DNA from: Phyto melanocephala
Lineage: Eukaryota; Arthropoda; Insecta; Diptera; Rhinophoridae
Reading direction: 5' to 3'
Assembly (NCBI GenBank): GCA_941918925.1
Contig: OW799236.1
Location: 89,957,716-90,021,715 of the forward strand
Length of the DNA stretch: 64,000 nucleotides
Shown: in pieces, positions 23,352 to 34,801 of the stretch
How positions within the stretch are numbered: the stretch's first letter is position 1
Layout of the letters: every line of letters begins with the position of its first letter
Made by a program: the position numbers and the translations under genes
The notes under the pieces: generated by a model
Told to the model about the DNA's origin: nothing
Seen by the model: only the letters and a program-made list of their open reading frames with translations
Databases searched by the model: none

Positions 23352-25576
23352 TTATTAGTAATATTTTTATCGTGGGAGAAAAGTTATTAACCGTTCCATT
23401 TCTACAATAGATTACAACAATTAGCAGGTAAAAGTTACATATGCAAATATTGTTTGCTTTTAATAATTAATTCATTTATTTATTTCGGTAATTATTCGGT
23501 GAATTTTACACTTGGAAATGTCAGTTACGTCATTTTTACAGTGACACAAAAAGATGGCTGCCATTTACGTTAAAATTTAACAGCTTGTATTTCTATAACT
23601 ATTATTACGTTCGATTAAAAATTTTCAACAGACAAGATGCTCTGCATCAAAAAGTGAATTTTGAAAATATATCAGTTACGTTATTTTCGCTGTTAGCGCT
23701 TAACTTGTACTAATATATATGAATACTAGATATCAAAATGTTATTTTCTTTTCAACCACATTGTTAATGATCACTTCCTATTTAATTAATCTTGCACAAC
23801 CTCAGATAAGATCAGTCAGTCATAACTTCAAAGCGTATCCTTTTTCACGCTGATATTATTGTAGATAAAAAAAAACGACACCATTCCTTTTAGAAAATGC
23901 CACTCAAATTCAAGAGCAGAGCGCGTGAATTTGATTAATTATAAACATTTCACGCAACAACTGACTTTTTGTTATTCATCTAAGGAACAAAGAGAAAAAA
24001 CAATAAAATAAATTTTAATTCCAAATAAATTTTCAAACAAAATAATCTTAAACAAAACAGAGGGCCAAAACACAAACACAATAGAAAAGCAATAAAAAAC
24101 ATTAGTAAAGAAAAAAATGATTAATTAAATCTGCTCTCTTTTTCTCTCTTTGATACTACAACGGAGCGATACGATCCATACAAAGTGGATCGCGTATGAC
24201 ATACGCGGTAACCCATGAAAACCACATTATTATAGAGTTTATATCTAAAACACTGAAAAGTTTTTCAAATGCCAAAAAATAAATTAAACGTTAAATTGGT
24301 ACATAACTACATATGTATGTAAGTATATACATATCTTGTCAATAAAGCAAAAATAAATCACTACTGTTTGGTTAAGAGTTATCTACCGAATGTCTTAAAT
24401 ATCTCCACATAAACTGCATTGAATAATATCCAAGACAAATTATATTATGGCAAATCTTATTATTTTTGATTTGCTATTCTACTGCTCGGTCAACATAACG
24501 CCAAATAACAAAATTAAATACATTTCAAAAATACATATCAAATCTAACTGCGAATAAGTCCCGCTTGCCTCCGGAAATCAACAGGCATTTGTTAAGGCAG
24601 TAATAAAAAAACTTGCGTGAAGTATTAAATGTCCTCGAATTTTTTTTGCAATTTTTGCAAAAATAGGTAACCTTCGTACCAAAACTGCTTGATAATTGAA
24701 GAAAACATTTCTTTTTTGAGCTGTCATCACGGTATATATGTATGTATGTGTGTGTGTGCGTGTCAGTCTGATTTTCGGACATTAGATAAAGTTGTCAAAC
24801 TTTGTTATGTCTCAATTATCACTGTGTTTTGTCCTTGATTTTTATTACTTATCCGTTCGTATTTGCAAAATTCCTTTCACGATGTGGTTGATCAAAAAAA
24901 TCTTTGTTCGTTTTTATCATTTCTATTCCTACCTAACTCTCGCTTAACAAAGGGTTACACACTGTTCTCTATGGATTATATCTATCATTGTTAAGTGTTT
25001 AAGTCAATTTATCATGGCAGACAGAATTTTTATTGTTACACTTTTGTGTGAAAAAGTCGAAAATAGTAGGCAAGGATGAAATAAAAGGATAACATAGTTT
25101 TGCGACACAATAGTTGTTCATTGGAAATGTTAAGGATTTTCTATTACGATCTTTTGGTTGAAAAATTTGGATGAATTGGTATGTGATTTAAACATTTATC
25201 GACAAATATTTTAAAAATTCCTGAGAAACACGTATGACGTGCAAGTTTCATAAACGTATGTAGTATGCACAGTTACAGTAAAAATAATAGCAGCAAGTGG
25301 CTGTACAAATTTTATGTAGACCTATTGTGAATACTACTGCTTTTTATTTATTTTTAGTAAAAAAAAAAAAATATATCTTTAAAACATTTAAACATTTGTT
25401 ATGGGAGTACTTGAGGAAATTATTGATTTTTTTATCTTCAGTAAGATTTTATTAGTGTTTCTTTAAATTAGATAGTTTTCAAAAAACGTTCGTTATATTT
25501 TAATAAATACATCCAGTGGAATGAGCAAAACACTTTTCGCAGAAAAGCAGACAATTAGAAATGATTTTAAAAAGAT
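23352..25576. other. Intergenic spacer without recognised repeats
   Basis: About 2.2 kb with ordinary AT-rich composition and somewhat more complex sequence around 23400-24260. It has a short (TG)n tract at 24733-24760 (gtatgtatgtgtgtgtgtg). The 85-aa minus frame at 24525-24782 translates the microsatellite into a His-Thr repeat and is not considered a gene. Confidence 0.5.
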
Positions 25577-26830
25577 AACAAGTAAGATTACTATATTCGA
25601 TCGTGCGGAATCTGATAATACCCTTTACCATCACTTGCATAGGTAGAATGACCTCATCGTATTGAAGCCTAGATTTTCGACACCATCTTTCTACATATTT
25701 AACTGTATTCTAATAGTCAAGCACTTTCGTTTAATATCTATACTGACAGGATTTAGAAAATAATTAAGCGCCATTTTGTTTCGGTCGCCATCCATCACTT
25801 TACACTTCTTCATAGTTTGATGCCCATATTGTGAGGGTTAAATAAAACAAATTCGAAATTATATTTTTTTTTTCAATACGTTAAATATTCAGTTGAGTTT
25901 AATCCTTCTTAATTTATTTTCATCCAATTTGTGTGTGCTTCGGTAAAATTAATCTATGATTGCTTTTGTTTAACAACGTATATAAGTGTAATTACCACAT
26001 CGTAGCATAAACTAGATCTCCGATTAAATGTAGTACGCCATTTAGCTTTATTATTTCTTTTGCCATTTTTGATTTTTATACAGTTAACTGTATTCTACTT
26101 GTCAATCCTTTTTTTAAGAATAAAAAATCCGACATTTTGCTTGGGACACTATCATAATTGTTACACTTTTTTATACTTTACTGTATTCTACTGGTCAAGC
26201 CCGTTGTTTTAATAGCAACTGCTTTTTTTGACCCACATATCCGCCATTTCATTTAAGACGCTATCTTGGATTTAATTATTTTCATAGTTTACTATATTTT
26301 ACTGATCACGCCCTTTCATTTGATAACAATATTTAAAAAGGTAGAAGAAACAATGATACTTTGGTGCTTATATCTCATTTAGAATAATTCCCAAGACTAT
26401 TTGCAATTTGGTGTTACTAGTGTAACCAAAAATTAATTGGGAGATTGAAGAACTTGATATATTTACATATTAAAATAATGTTTCTCACAATATTTTGTCT
26501 ATAACTTTGCCGATATTATATATTATTAAATTTTTATAAGTAGTAACAAATGTGCCTAAATATGCGTATATCTTAGAAAGTTATTGGGCGATTGTGCTGG
26601 ATTTCAAAAGCTACTTTTTCTCGGATATTTTCGAAAAATTGATACCACACCCGGGTCTATGCAATATGTGGGGACTTGTAAAACTTAATTTTAATCAACA
26701 CACGGTCAGACACTTTTCAATCTCCCTAGTCATAAGCTTTCAGAAAATATATACTTTATGGGGTCATGAATAAATATTGTTGAATTAACAAACGGAATGA
26801 CAAAGCTAGCACCACATGTGAAGGGTATAA
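25577..26830 (-). repeat. Two overlapping HINE-like family C copies
   Basis: The first begins aacaagtaagattactatat, with a degenerate hairpin (ATTCGATCGTGCGGAAT) and ataccctttaccatcac, and fades near 25860. After an unrelated insert, a second copy starts around 25980 (taccacatcgtagcataaac). It runs through repeated ctactggtcaagccc segments, ggcgattgtgctgg, a shortened cacacggtcagac run and the core (ctttatggggtc at 26755), to gcaccacatgtgaagggtataa at 26830. Confidence 0.65.
25874..25972. repeat. Unnamed dispersed repeat, second copy
   Basis: Similar to 15493-15603, sharing caatacgttaaatatt and tttaatccttcttaattt plus a tgtgtgtgc/tttgtgcatct region. It lies between two family C pieces. No protein or terminal structure is visible. 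Confidence 0.45.
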
Positions 26831-27285
26831 TTAATTACAGTTGAATCTTATAGTAATCTTATATATAAAAATTATTTGCTCAAAATTCGATTCCAAATAG
26901 TAAAGAAAAGTGGCCGTAGCACCTACTTTTTCAGCTATGTTGTATTTATATGACATTCTTAAAACATATGTAAAATATTTTTTTTCTTAAGCATGATTTC
27001 ACTTTTTTTATATAAAAATTATTTTTTGACACCAATATTTCGCTACCAAATAATTGGTAGATTCTTCAGGGTAAATTAACAAATATATACAGATAATTTG
27101 TATATTTATCCTAAATATAAAAAACAAAAAGTGATCTGAAGCTCAAGAAAAAATATTAATATTAAGATCAAGAAATTTAGACGATACTGTTGTATAAAAT
27201 GATAATGGAGAGAATTGCAGCTAGATCGCTTACCCGATCGCGATAAAATTTGGTCCATTTATTCTGTGCATCTCCGGAATGTTTA
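26831..27285. other. Spacer with a possible Helitron 5' end
   Basis: TCTTATATATAAAAATTATT at 26847-26866 resembles Helitron 5' ends, which start TC then a TATATA-rich run. However, no CTAG 3' end with a hairpin was found before the next element. The segment 27200-27280 (gcttacccgatcgcgataaaatttgg) is more complex than its surroundings and may be part of the same repeat. Confidence 0.3.
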
Positions 27286-27287
27286 TA

Positions 27288-27821
27288 AAGGGTCCGCCAA
27301 ATAACTTTTTTTTTTAAAAAGCTATAAAAAGTGTAGCTTCGGTTATGTGGCACGTAGCGTCGTCCTGTTGAAACCAAATGTTGCCAATATCTTCCTCTTA
27401 AATTTTTATGAACAAAACTTCGTTCAACATGGTCCGATAACGATCGCCATTGACTACGGCTACTCCTTGCTCATTTTCGAAGAAAAATTGCCTAAAATCC
27501 GCACCAAGCAGTGACTCGTTTTGGGTGTATCGGCTTTTCAATGTATGCGTGCGGATTTTCTGTGCCCCAAATCTGACAATTTTGCTTGTTTACATACCCG
27601 CCAAGATCAAAATGAGCTCCATCTGAAAAGATGATTTTTTGGCAAAATCGGCCAAAGTAATGTCGCTATATTTTCCAGCGTTGTTCAAGCGTATACACAA
27701 CCATATTCGTTCAGCGGAAGGATAAAACTAATTATCTGTCAAATCAGACATGAGCTAAGTGTTATCATTCACGAAATAAGCACTAGTTGAAAACAAAACG
27801 TTAGATGGCGGGCGGACCCTT
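27288..27821 (-). mobile_element. mariner/IS630-type deletion derivative with AAGGGTCCGCC ends
   Basis: AAGGGTCCGCC at the left and GGCGGACCCTT at the right are perfect inverted ends, flanked by TA (27286-27287 and 27822-27823). Minus-strand coding remnants include RGIIGPFFFE-like and AVVNGDRY blocks and NIWFQQDDATCH (second catalytic Asp region; usual form QQDGATCHTA). Start and end of the transposase are lost. It is the same family as 60691-61233 and the fragment at 55884-56279. Confidence 0.85.
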
Positions 27822-29268
27822 TAGAATGTTTTTATACCCGCCACCAAAAAAATGGTGGGGGTATATTCATTTTGTCATTCCGTTTGTAACACATCGAAAT
27901 ATCTATTTTAGACCCCATAAAGTATATATATTCTGAATCGGGGTTTGATTTTATGACGATCTAGCTATGTCCGTCCGTCTGTTGAAAGCACGATAGAGGT
28001 CGCACCGAAAAAGCTAGGGGCCTCAAATTTTGCCAGAATCTTTCTTATAGACAAGGTTTGTTTGGTATTGAAAAATCGGAATATTGGGCTAAATCGGAAT
28101 ATTAGGAAGAGAGTTATAGCTCGAAAAGCAGGAGTAGGTCGAAAAAACCGTGTCCTTCGAACATCGAATAAAATGGAATTGTGTCCAAACGCCTTAACGT
28201 AGACTCATGAAACTTCGAATATATATTTCCTGGGTAAAGACAATATTTTCCCCCGAAAATTGTCTCAATCCATGCATTAGGAGAGGAGTTATCGATCAAA
28301 ATGTACGAAAATTTATACCGCACAGTGTATTTTTTGGTATATTTAAAAACAAAAACGTCATAAAAGCAACAAAATTGGATGTACGACTCTGAAATTTTGC
28401 ACACTTTGTTTTTTGGTGACACGCTTTCTTGTAACGACAAATCAATGTGCCACGCCCACTTTTACGCCCACCTTCCATATAACGTGTTAACGAAAATTCA
28501 TATAATTTCTCTATTAATAAAGATTTTGGAATAATAAAGGCCTATATTGAAACACCTCAGTTGTACTCATTCGCAAAAATAACTTTGACACGCCTACTAT
28601 AACGCCCACTTTTCACGTTATCTACCGTTAATGAAATTTAAAAGCTCATAAAACCGCTAAAATTAGAGGTATGATGATAAATTTTGCTACGTCTATCCCC
28701 CTAGGCAATTTCATTACTATGCCAAAAAATTAAGGTGCCACGCCCACTTTTACGCCCACCTCCCATTTAACATTTTACCTAAAATTCATATAATTTCTCT
28801 ATTAATAAAGATTTTGGAATAATAAAGGACTATATTGAAACACCTAAGTTGTACTCATTAGCAAAAACAACTTTGACACGCCTACTTTAACGCCCACTTT
28901 CACTTTTGAATTGTGTCCAGACGCATAAACGTAGTCATGAAACTTCGAATATATATTTATCGAGTCAAAAGAATATTTTTCCCTGAAAATCGCTTAAATC
29001 TATGAATTAGGAAGAGTTATAGATAAAAATGTACGAAAATTTATACCGCACAGTGTATATTTCAAATTTAAAACGTAATAAAACTGACAAAACTATATGT
29101 ACGATTCTGAAATTTTGCAAACATGGCTTTTTGGTCAAAGTCTTCGTTATAACGGAAAATAGATGTGCCACGCACACTTTTTTCCTTAAATTTTTATAAA
29201 AATATATTAGTCATATATATTAGCATTTATTCATCTTACACTGCACCATTTATTGTACTGTAGCTAAA

Positions 29269-29288
29269 TCTATATATATAAAAGTGAA

Positions 29289-29327
<39 letters not shown>

Positions 29328-30147
29328 GCTATAGACTCCGAAACTGTAAAACCGATCGGGCTCAAACTTTGGTAAGTTGTTGTACACATACCAGGGAGTG
29401 TTTATGGGTGGAAAAAAGTGGGCGGTGCCACGCCCATAAAAATTAGTTATCATTTTTAGCTACTTGCACTTGACCGATTTTTCTGAAACTTTGCACATAT
29501 ATCAAGCTGTCATGACTAAATAATTTCGTGATAAGAAAAGTGGGCGGGGCCACGCCCCTAAAAAAGTTTTAATTTTGAGGTACTTGAACTGGACCGATTT
29601 TTATGAAACTTTGCACACATACTAAGCTGTCACAACCATATAATTTCGTGACTAGAAAAGTGGGCAGGGCCACGCCCATAAAAAAAGGTTATAATTTTAA
29701 GGTACTTGCACCAGACCGATTTTTCTGAAACTTTGCACACATATTGAGCTGTCATAGCTTAATAATTTCGTGATTAGAAAAGTGGGCAGTGCCACGCCCA
29801 TAAAAAAAGGTATCATTTTGAGGTACTTGCACTGGACCGATTATTCTGAAACTTTGCACACATATTGAGCTGTTATGACTTTACAATTTCGTGGCTAGAA
29901 AAGTGGGCATGGCCACGCCCATAAAAACAATTATAATTTTGAGGTACTTGCACTGGTCCGATTCTTCTGAAACTTTGCACACATATTGAGCTGTTACGAC
30001 TTTACAATTTCGTGATTAGAAAAGTGGGCAATGCCACGCCCATAAAAAAATTATAATTTTTAGGTTTTTGCACTTGATATTCAATTAAATTTCAGAATGC
30101 ATTTTGATTCATTAAGGGGCGTAGCAACGCGCGCCGGGTTTGGCTAG
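29269..30147 (+). mobile_element. Non-autonomous Helitron with internal 120-bp tandem repeats
   Basis: It starts TCTATATATATAAAAGTG and ends GGGTTTGGCTAG, preceded by a short GCGT..ACGC hairpin (30117-30132). The insertion lies exactly between A and T (agctaaA / Tataag) without duplication, the rule for canonical Helitrons. The empty site agctaaatataag is present in copy B4 at 49425-49437. Inside are a (GT)n microsatellite (29294-29322) and five to six units of about 120 bp (29458-30060), each with acttgcactggaccgatttt and gtgggc..gccacgccc. No Rep/helicase is encoded. Confidence 0.93.
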
Positions 30148-30654
30148 TATAAGATAAAGATGATAAGATAGATGACTCTACTAGCAACTACTAGATGGCA
30201 TGCTAACAACTTATGCTTATGTTCTCCTGAAGTTATGCTCTATTAAAAATGGGAATTTAGGAAAATTTTGACCTAAGTAAAAAAAAATTATCTCTAAACA
30301 TTATAAATAATTTATTTTCATGTACTAATGGCTAACAAATTTTAAAATTATACAAAACTTATTTCGTTTGAAAATCTTTTAAAAGCAAAATGTTATAGAA
30401 GTTTAAAAATCAAAATCTTACTAATAAATTTCCCGTTTTAGAAAAATGCAGAGAATGTATATTTTAAATCACCCTTAAAATTTAACCTTAAATTCACTTT
30501 CTTCCTCTTAAATTCATGTAATTTCTCTATTGACAAAGTTTTTGGGAAAATAAAGGACTATATTGAAATATCTAAGTTGTATTTATTAGCAGAAACTTTA
30601 TTGACTCGCGTATTTTAACGGCCACACATTTTACTAGCATACCGAAGTTATAAT

Positions 30655-31257
30655 GGGTGGTTTCATTTTAAGGGACTATGTTGGTTTTGAATAAAATTAT
30701 TATGAAATTATTATCATTTATTTTTATAATGATAATATTTGTATGCTTCAATTATGTATGGAACAAAATATCGGCCAAATGGCCCCCCAACCTAGGCGGC
30801 ACACCACGATCCGATAGTCCAAATTTTCAATGACACTGTTGATGCTCGATTGTTGGGCACGATGATGAGTCGAGGTTGCTTGCTCTTTTGCCACGTTATC
30901 GTGAAAAACAGCAATGTTTCCCATTCAACGAACTAAGATGGCATTCACAGATGTTTTCACATTTCATACAGACCTGCTTTGCAGACATTTAAATATTTTT
31001 TACAATTTTCACGATTGTGGATGAATTCGAACGATTATGTTGACCAAAAGAATCACGAACTGCACAAAATGCATTTTGATTTGAACGCCCATTTTTATAA
31101 AAATCTTTAATATTTAAAAGCGTTGCTCGATTGCGTATCTTTCCACGGTTCAAATTGAGTTAGTCTGAGATTGAGAAATGTCAAATGAAATACAAGAAAA
31201 AAGTTTAAGCTTAGATGTGGTCCACCTTAAACATGGGCCCTTAAAATTTAACCACCC
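30655..31257 (-). mobile_element. Inverted-repeat DNA transposon embedded in B3
   Basis: The ends GGGTGGTTTCATTTTAAGGG and (reverse complement, right) GGGTGGTTAAATTTTAAGGG form a ~20-bp TIR. TA dinucleotides lie close by on both sides. Minus-strand remnants are a transposase N-terminus (LNRGKIRNRATLLNIKDFYK, NGRS.., VRDSFGQHNRSN, STIVKIVK) and a C-terminus (RGGHLADILFHT). The catalytic centre is deleted. The style is IS630/mariner-like. The same element, at the same internal position, is in B4 (49973-50574). Confidence 0.78.
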
Positions 31258-31405
31258 TCTACAAAGAAAGTGATACATATTTTATTATAAAGAGATTATT
31301 CTATAGCGATTAACAAAATAATAAATATTGTGCTTTAAATGTACACAAAATTGGTGGTGGGTATAAAAGATTCGGCACAGCCGAATATAGTGCTCTTACT
31401 TGTTT

Positions 31406-31766
31406 TAACTAAGACCAGGAGAGCGATAGGAAAACTTTTTTCCTTTACAAAACCTTTAAACCAATTTTGATAAATTTTAAATCATAAATAGTTTCACGTC
31501 TGTTATTTAAATAGAGAAATGATCAAACCGATAAGAATGTTTTTCTTTCAATGTTTATTAAATTTAAAAAATTGCTTACAGCAGCAACGTGATAGCCTTT
31601 AAATATTATAAATTGCCTAATTTTATATTAAATTCTTACAATTATATGTATATGTACATTTGTATGTACGATTTTCAATATAATTTTAATAACAATCTTT
31701 AAAATGTTTAAATTTATACTCTTCTTCGAAAAGAACTTTACTTACAACTTCACAAGCTGTCTTACT
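31406..31766. other. Spacer without recognised features
   Basis: AT-rich, 361 bp. Nothing recognised. Confidence 0.5.
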
Positions 31767-32080
31767 CTACGTCTTGACGAGCCATCGATTTGTTTAGACT
31801 AGAATAAAACGTCGGCAGAGCAACTGTCAAAAAATTGTTCATGTTCTATGATATAGAAAAAACGTATAAAGAGAGTTTGTTGGTATTTTTATGTGTCGTC
31901 TCTTTCTTTCATATTCAAAATGCCTTTTAATATCAGACATCGTTGTTCGAACAAATGTTCTGACAACGCTGTTTGAACAAGAACAAAACATCGACAACAG
32001 CGGTCCACACCAGGCAAATTCATGTGCGCACAAAAAATTGTTCGTTGTTCAAACAAATCGATGGCTGGTGTAGACCGTAG
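31767..32080. repeat. MITE-like element with ~30-bp imperfect inverted repeats
   Basis: CTACGTCTTGACGAGCC then ATCGATTTGTTT at the left is mirrored by aaacaaatcgatggctggtg..gtagaccgtag at the right (32054-32080), one short indel apart. Inside are further repeats of gttcgaacaa/gttcaaac type and an inner pair, cggtccacaccag (32002-32014) and ctggtgtagaccg. The overlapping small frames on both strands here reflect this symmetry. Confidence 0.55.
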
Positions 32081-32500
32081 GTTAGGAATGGTAACCAAGA
32101 AAAAACGAGATAATGACATACTCTTACTAAACTACATACTTTTCAATGACTATTACAAATCGTATGTCTTACTTAGAAGTATTTTAGTAATGCCTTGATT
32201 TATAATGTGATACATAAGTACTTTTTTCAGACATTTGCTTGCATACACACACAATACAATTTCTTATGGCGAAATTTGCTAGAAGCCATTCAAATACATA
32301 ACTTTTTATAATTCTCCTTTAGTTTAACTCACTTAGAGTATAAGTAATAATGTTTTTGACAACAGCGACAAAGCATTTCATTAACAAGGTAATGACTTAT
32401 AGAATTTTCACTGATTTTTAAATTTCAAATTAACGTATAGCAGAATAATCAAACCGAATTTGCGTCCTTAAAAGAACCGAACGACTTCTGTAAGTCCATA
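32081..32500. other. Spacer without recognised features
   Basis: AT-rich, 420 bp. No repeat or gene recognised. Confidence 0.5.
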
Positions 32501-32508
32501 ATATTAAT

Positions 32509-34036
32509 CAACGTTGTCAACTCGGTGATTTTATCACCGTTTTTGGTGATTTTTAACATTTCGAAAGCGGAAAAATTGTAAGTCAGTGCTTGGTGATTTT
32601 TTTTTTTAGTTTTTAGTGATTTTCTTTTTATTTCGGTGACACCAAACACTAAAATTCAAATATATTAATTCAAAAAATTTTTTTGTAAGTGTAAATTTAT
32701 ATACATACTACCAAAATGTAACTTATAGTACAATTACATGCAACTCGGCAAAAAAATAATATTACACTAAAAATTTAATTATTTATAAGATGGTATTGAT
32801 TGCCCAAAAAGTTTTTGTTTCAAAATGTCTAACTTTATACATATATGCATATGAGGTGAATGTGAATAAAAGAAATTCCTCTTTCTATCATCTTATAAAT
32901 GATTAAACCTTAAAGCAAACTTTTAGCGTCCCACAACTTTAAACGTTTAAAAATTTTACCAGAAAACCTTGAAATTTTGAGTAAAATTAACATGATTAAT
33001 GTTAGAAATGTTTTATCACATACAAAAGAAGATATTTTACCATTACCAATGGCAAAATATTGAATTGATTTTTGGATTGAAGTTAAATCGTACAAAGATG
33101 CAGGTTACTTAAATCCCTTTGAAGCATTAGCTAATATTGCCGTTAAACTTTTGTCGCTCCCATGAATGTGTTTAAATCTAAAATACGCAACCGAATGTCT
33201 TTAAATTCAGTTAATGCCTTACTTCACATTAAAAATAGGCTTAAACGGGAAAATTCCTGTTGCGAAACCTACCAAATAGCTGATGAAGTAAATATTCTGA
33301 TTAATAGCAATGATATTTATAAAGCATTACAATTTGAAATCAAGACTGTGTTGTGGCCAGATGATAGTGATAATAATGAAGAAATAATTGACTTTATCAT
33401 TGATATTTGATATTATTTACACAGAGAAAAGCTTAAATCCGAATCAAATTATTAAACTGCAAGTTTATTAAAATTTTTCATAATTTTTAGTTAGAAATAT
33501 TTCTATTTAATTACTCTAATATGTAATATAAAAATATTTAAATATTAAATAATAGTTGTACTTATTTGGTGAATAATTTCTTTAATATTTTGTACAACAA
33601 ATTCACATATGTTTATAAAACGTCGTATAAATGCATCAGGTATGGAAACATTAATCCTGTCGTAATTTTTTCTCAATGTTGAAATAAATTTCTTACAATG
33701 CATCACTCCTGAGATATATTGTGAATTGATAATTACTATAATAATTTTTCCAATGTTTTTGTTTATTTTTATTTTCATATAAATATATGTATCTATGTAA
33801 AACTCTACTGACTGACTAAAAGATATTCGTTGTTTGATTTTTGTAAATTTTTTTGTTATTTATTCTGATATACATTTAAAAATGTCTTATTTTTAAAGAA
33901 ATTTATAAAAATGTATAATTTTATTAAATAAATAAAAAAATAATTTACAAATTATAAATTTAGTGCTTTTTTTTGAGAATGACGCGTTTTTTCCTGGGTT
34001 ATGGTGCTTTTTGAAATTTTAAAGTTGACAACGCTG
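32509..34036 (+). mobile_element. hAT transposon remnant with a perfect 8-bp target duplication
   Basis: ATATTAAT occurs at 32501-32508 and again at 34037-34044. Between them the ends CAACGTTGTCAACT and (reverse complement) CAGCGTTGTCAACT form the TIR. An 8-bp duplication is diagnostic of hAT elements. The + strand 33040-33410 encodes the C-terminal dimerisation region of a hAT transposase. The interior is reduced to ~1.5 kb and no active enzyme remains. Confidence 0.93.
33060..33410 (+). pseudogene. hAT transposase C-terminal region, with a break at the conserved motif
   Basis: One frame reads FWIEVKSYKDAGYLNPFEAL and then ANIAVKLLSLP, ending in TGA at 33163. The next frame continues MNVFKSKIRNRMSLNSVNAL and then LHIKNRLKRE to 33410. 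In hAT proteins the conserved SNA(D/E)VERVFS block sits between exactly these two pieces. It has been removed here by a deletion that is not a multiple of three. The open frame starting at 33162 is therefore not a gene of its own. Confidence 0.85.
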
Positions 34037-34053
34037 ATATTAATGGGTTATTT

Positions 34054-34216
34054 GAATCAAGTACTTATTTATTTCTATAAAAGTAAGTGCTTATATAAAT
34101 AGGCTATTTATAAGCGACCGTAATAAGTACTTATTAGAGTCCCTAATTGTAAGCGAGGGTGGTAAGTACTTATTTGAGTTCCTATTTGTAAGCGAGGGTG
34201 GTAAGTACTTGACTCG
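34054..34216. repeat. Minisatellite of ~39-bp units
   Basis: Two near-identical units (gtaagcgagggtggtaagta then cttatttgagttcctattt) at about 34149-34210 are preceded by two more diverged units with aagtacttat and taagcgacc. The palindromic AAGTACTT recurs at unit boundaries. No function is evident. Confidence 0.65.
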
Positions 34217-34801
34217 AATGACATCGCCATTTTAAAATAATGGGTTTAGATGCCAAATTGTAAGTAGTAAGTTGTAATGTGTTATTTTGCTGGAAAGTTC
34301 TCGATTTTTTTTTTCAATTTATCTTTCAATATTATGTCGTATAAATAAATCAAAGATAAAAAAGTTAATAATATTCGCGTTTTTATTTTTTAAATATGTT
34401 AAGGTGAGTTTCATACAACGTACAGCCCTTACGATAGGTTGTGAGTTGTGCAATTGTTCTTCTCCGAAAATTGAAAATGAAGCCCTTTTAGCATTTTTTA
34501 TTTTATTTATATACATTTTATCTCGCTACCAAACAATTGTAAAAATTTCTGAAAAGATATTTACATAAAAATCAGATAAAATGTTTAACATCTTTCTTAT
34601 TGTCCAACTTTACACTTCATGCCAAATTATCTAATAATTTTGTGGCTATTTAATACCAAACAAATACTAAATAGTACATATGTATGTACATATGTAGGTG
34701 TCTTAAAAATATAAATCAATTAGTTTCACAAACAATTGTTTAATAGTTATGCGACATAACAACAATAAATAATTCTGGATAACAAGATCAATGTTAAATT
34801 A
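34217..34801. other. Spacer without recognised features
   Basis: AT-rich. Complementary small frames at 34287-34568 and 34319-34516 have no similarity I recognise. Confidence 0.5.

Larger units (their letters stand above)
27830..31405 (+). repeat. HINE-like family B copy B3, full length, with two embedded elements
   Basis: Full-length reference for family B. The 5' palindrome is TATACCCGCCACC..GGTGGGGGTATA (27832-27864), followed by the core (gaccccataaagtatat), a short tccgtccgtctg run, cacgatagaggtcgcacc, and two tandem ~290-bp units carrying cgcccacttttacgcccacc (28440-28920). It ends with the GATTCGGCACAGCCGAAT hairpin (31368-31385) and tgctcttacttgtt. A Helitron (29269-30147) and an inverted-repeat transposon (30655-31257) lie inside. 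The copy B4 shares the latter but not the former. Confidence 0.85.
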
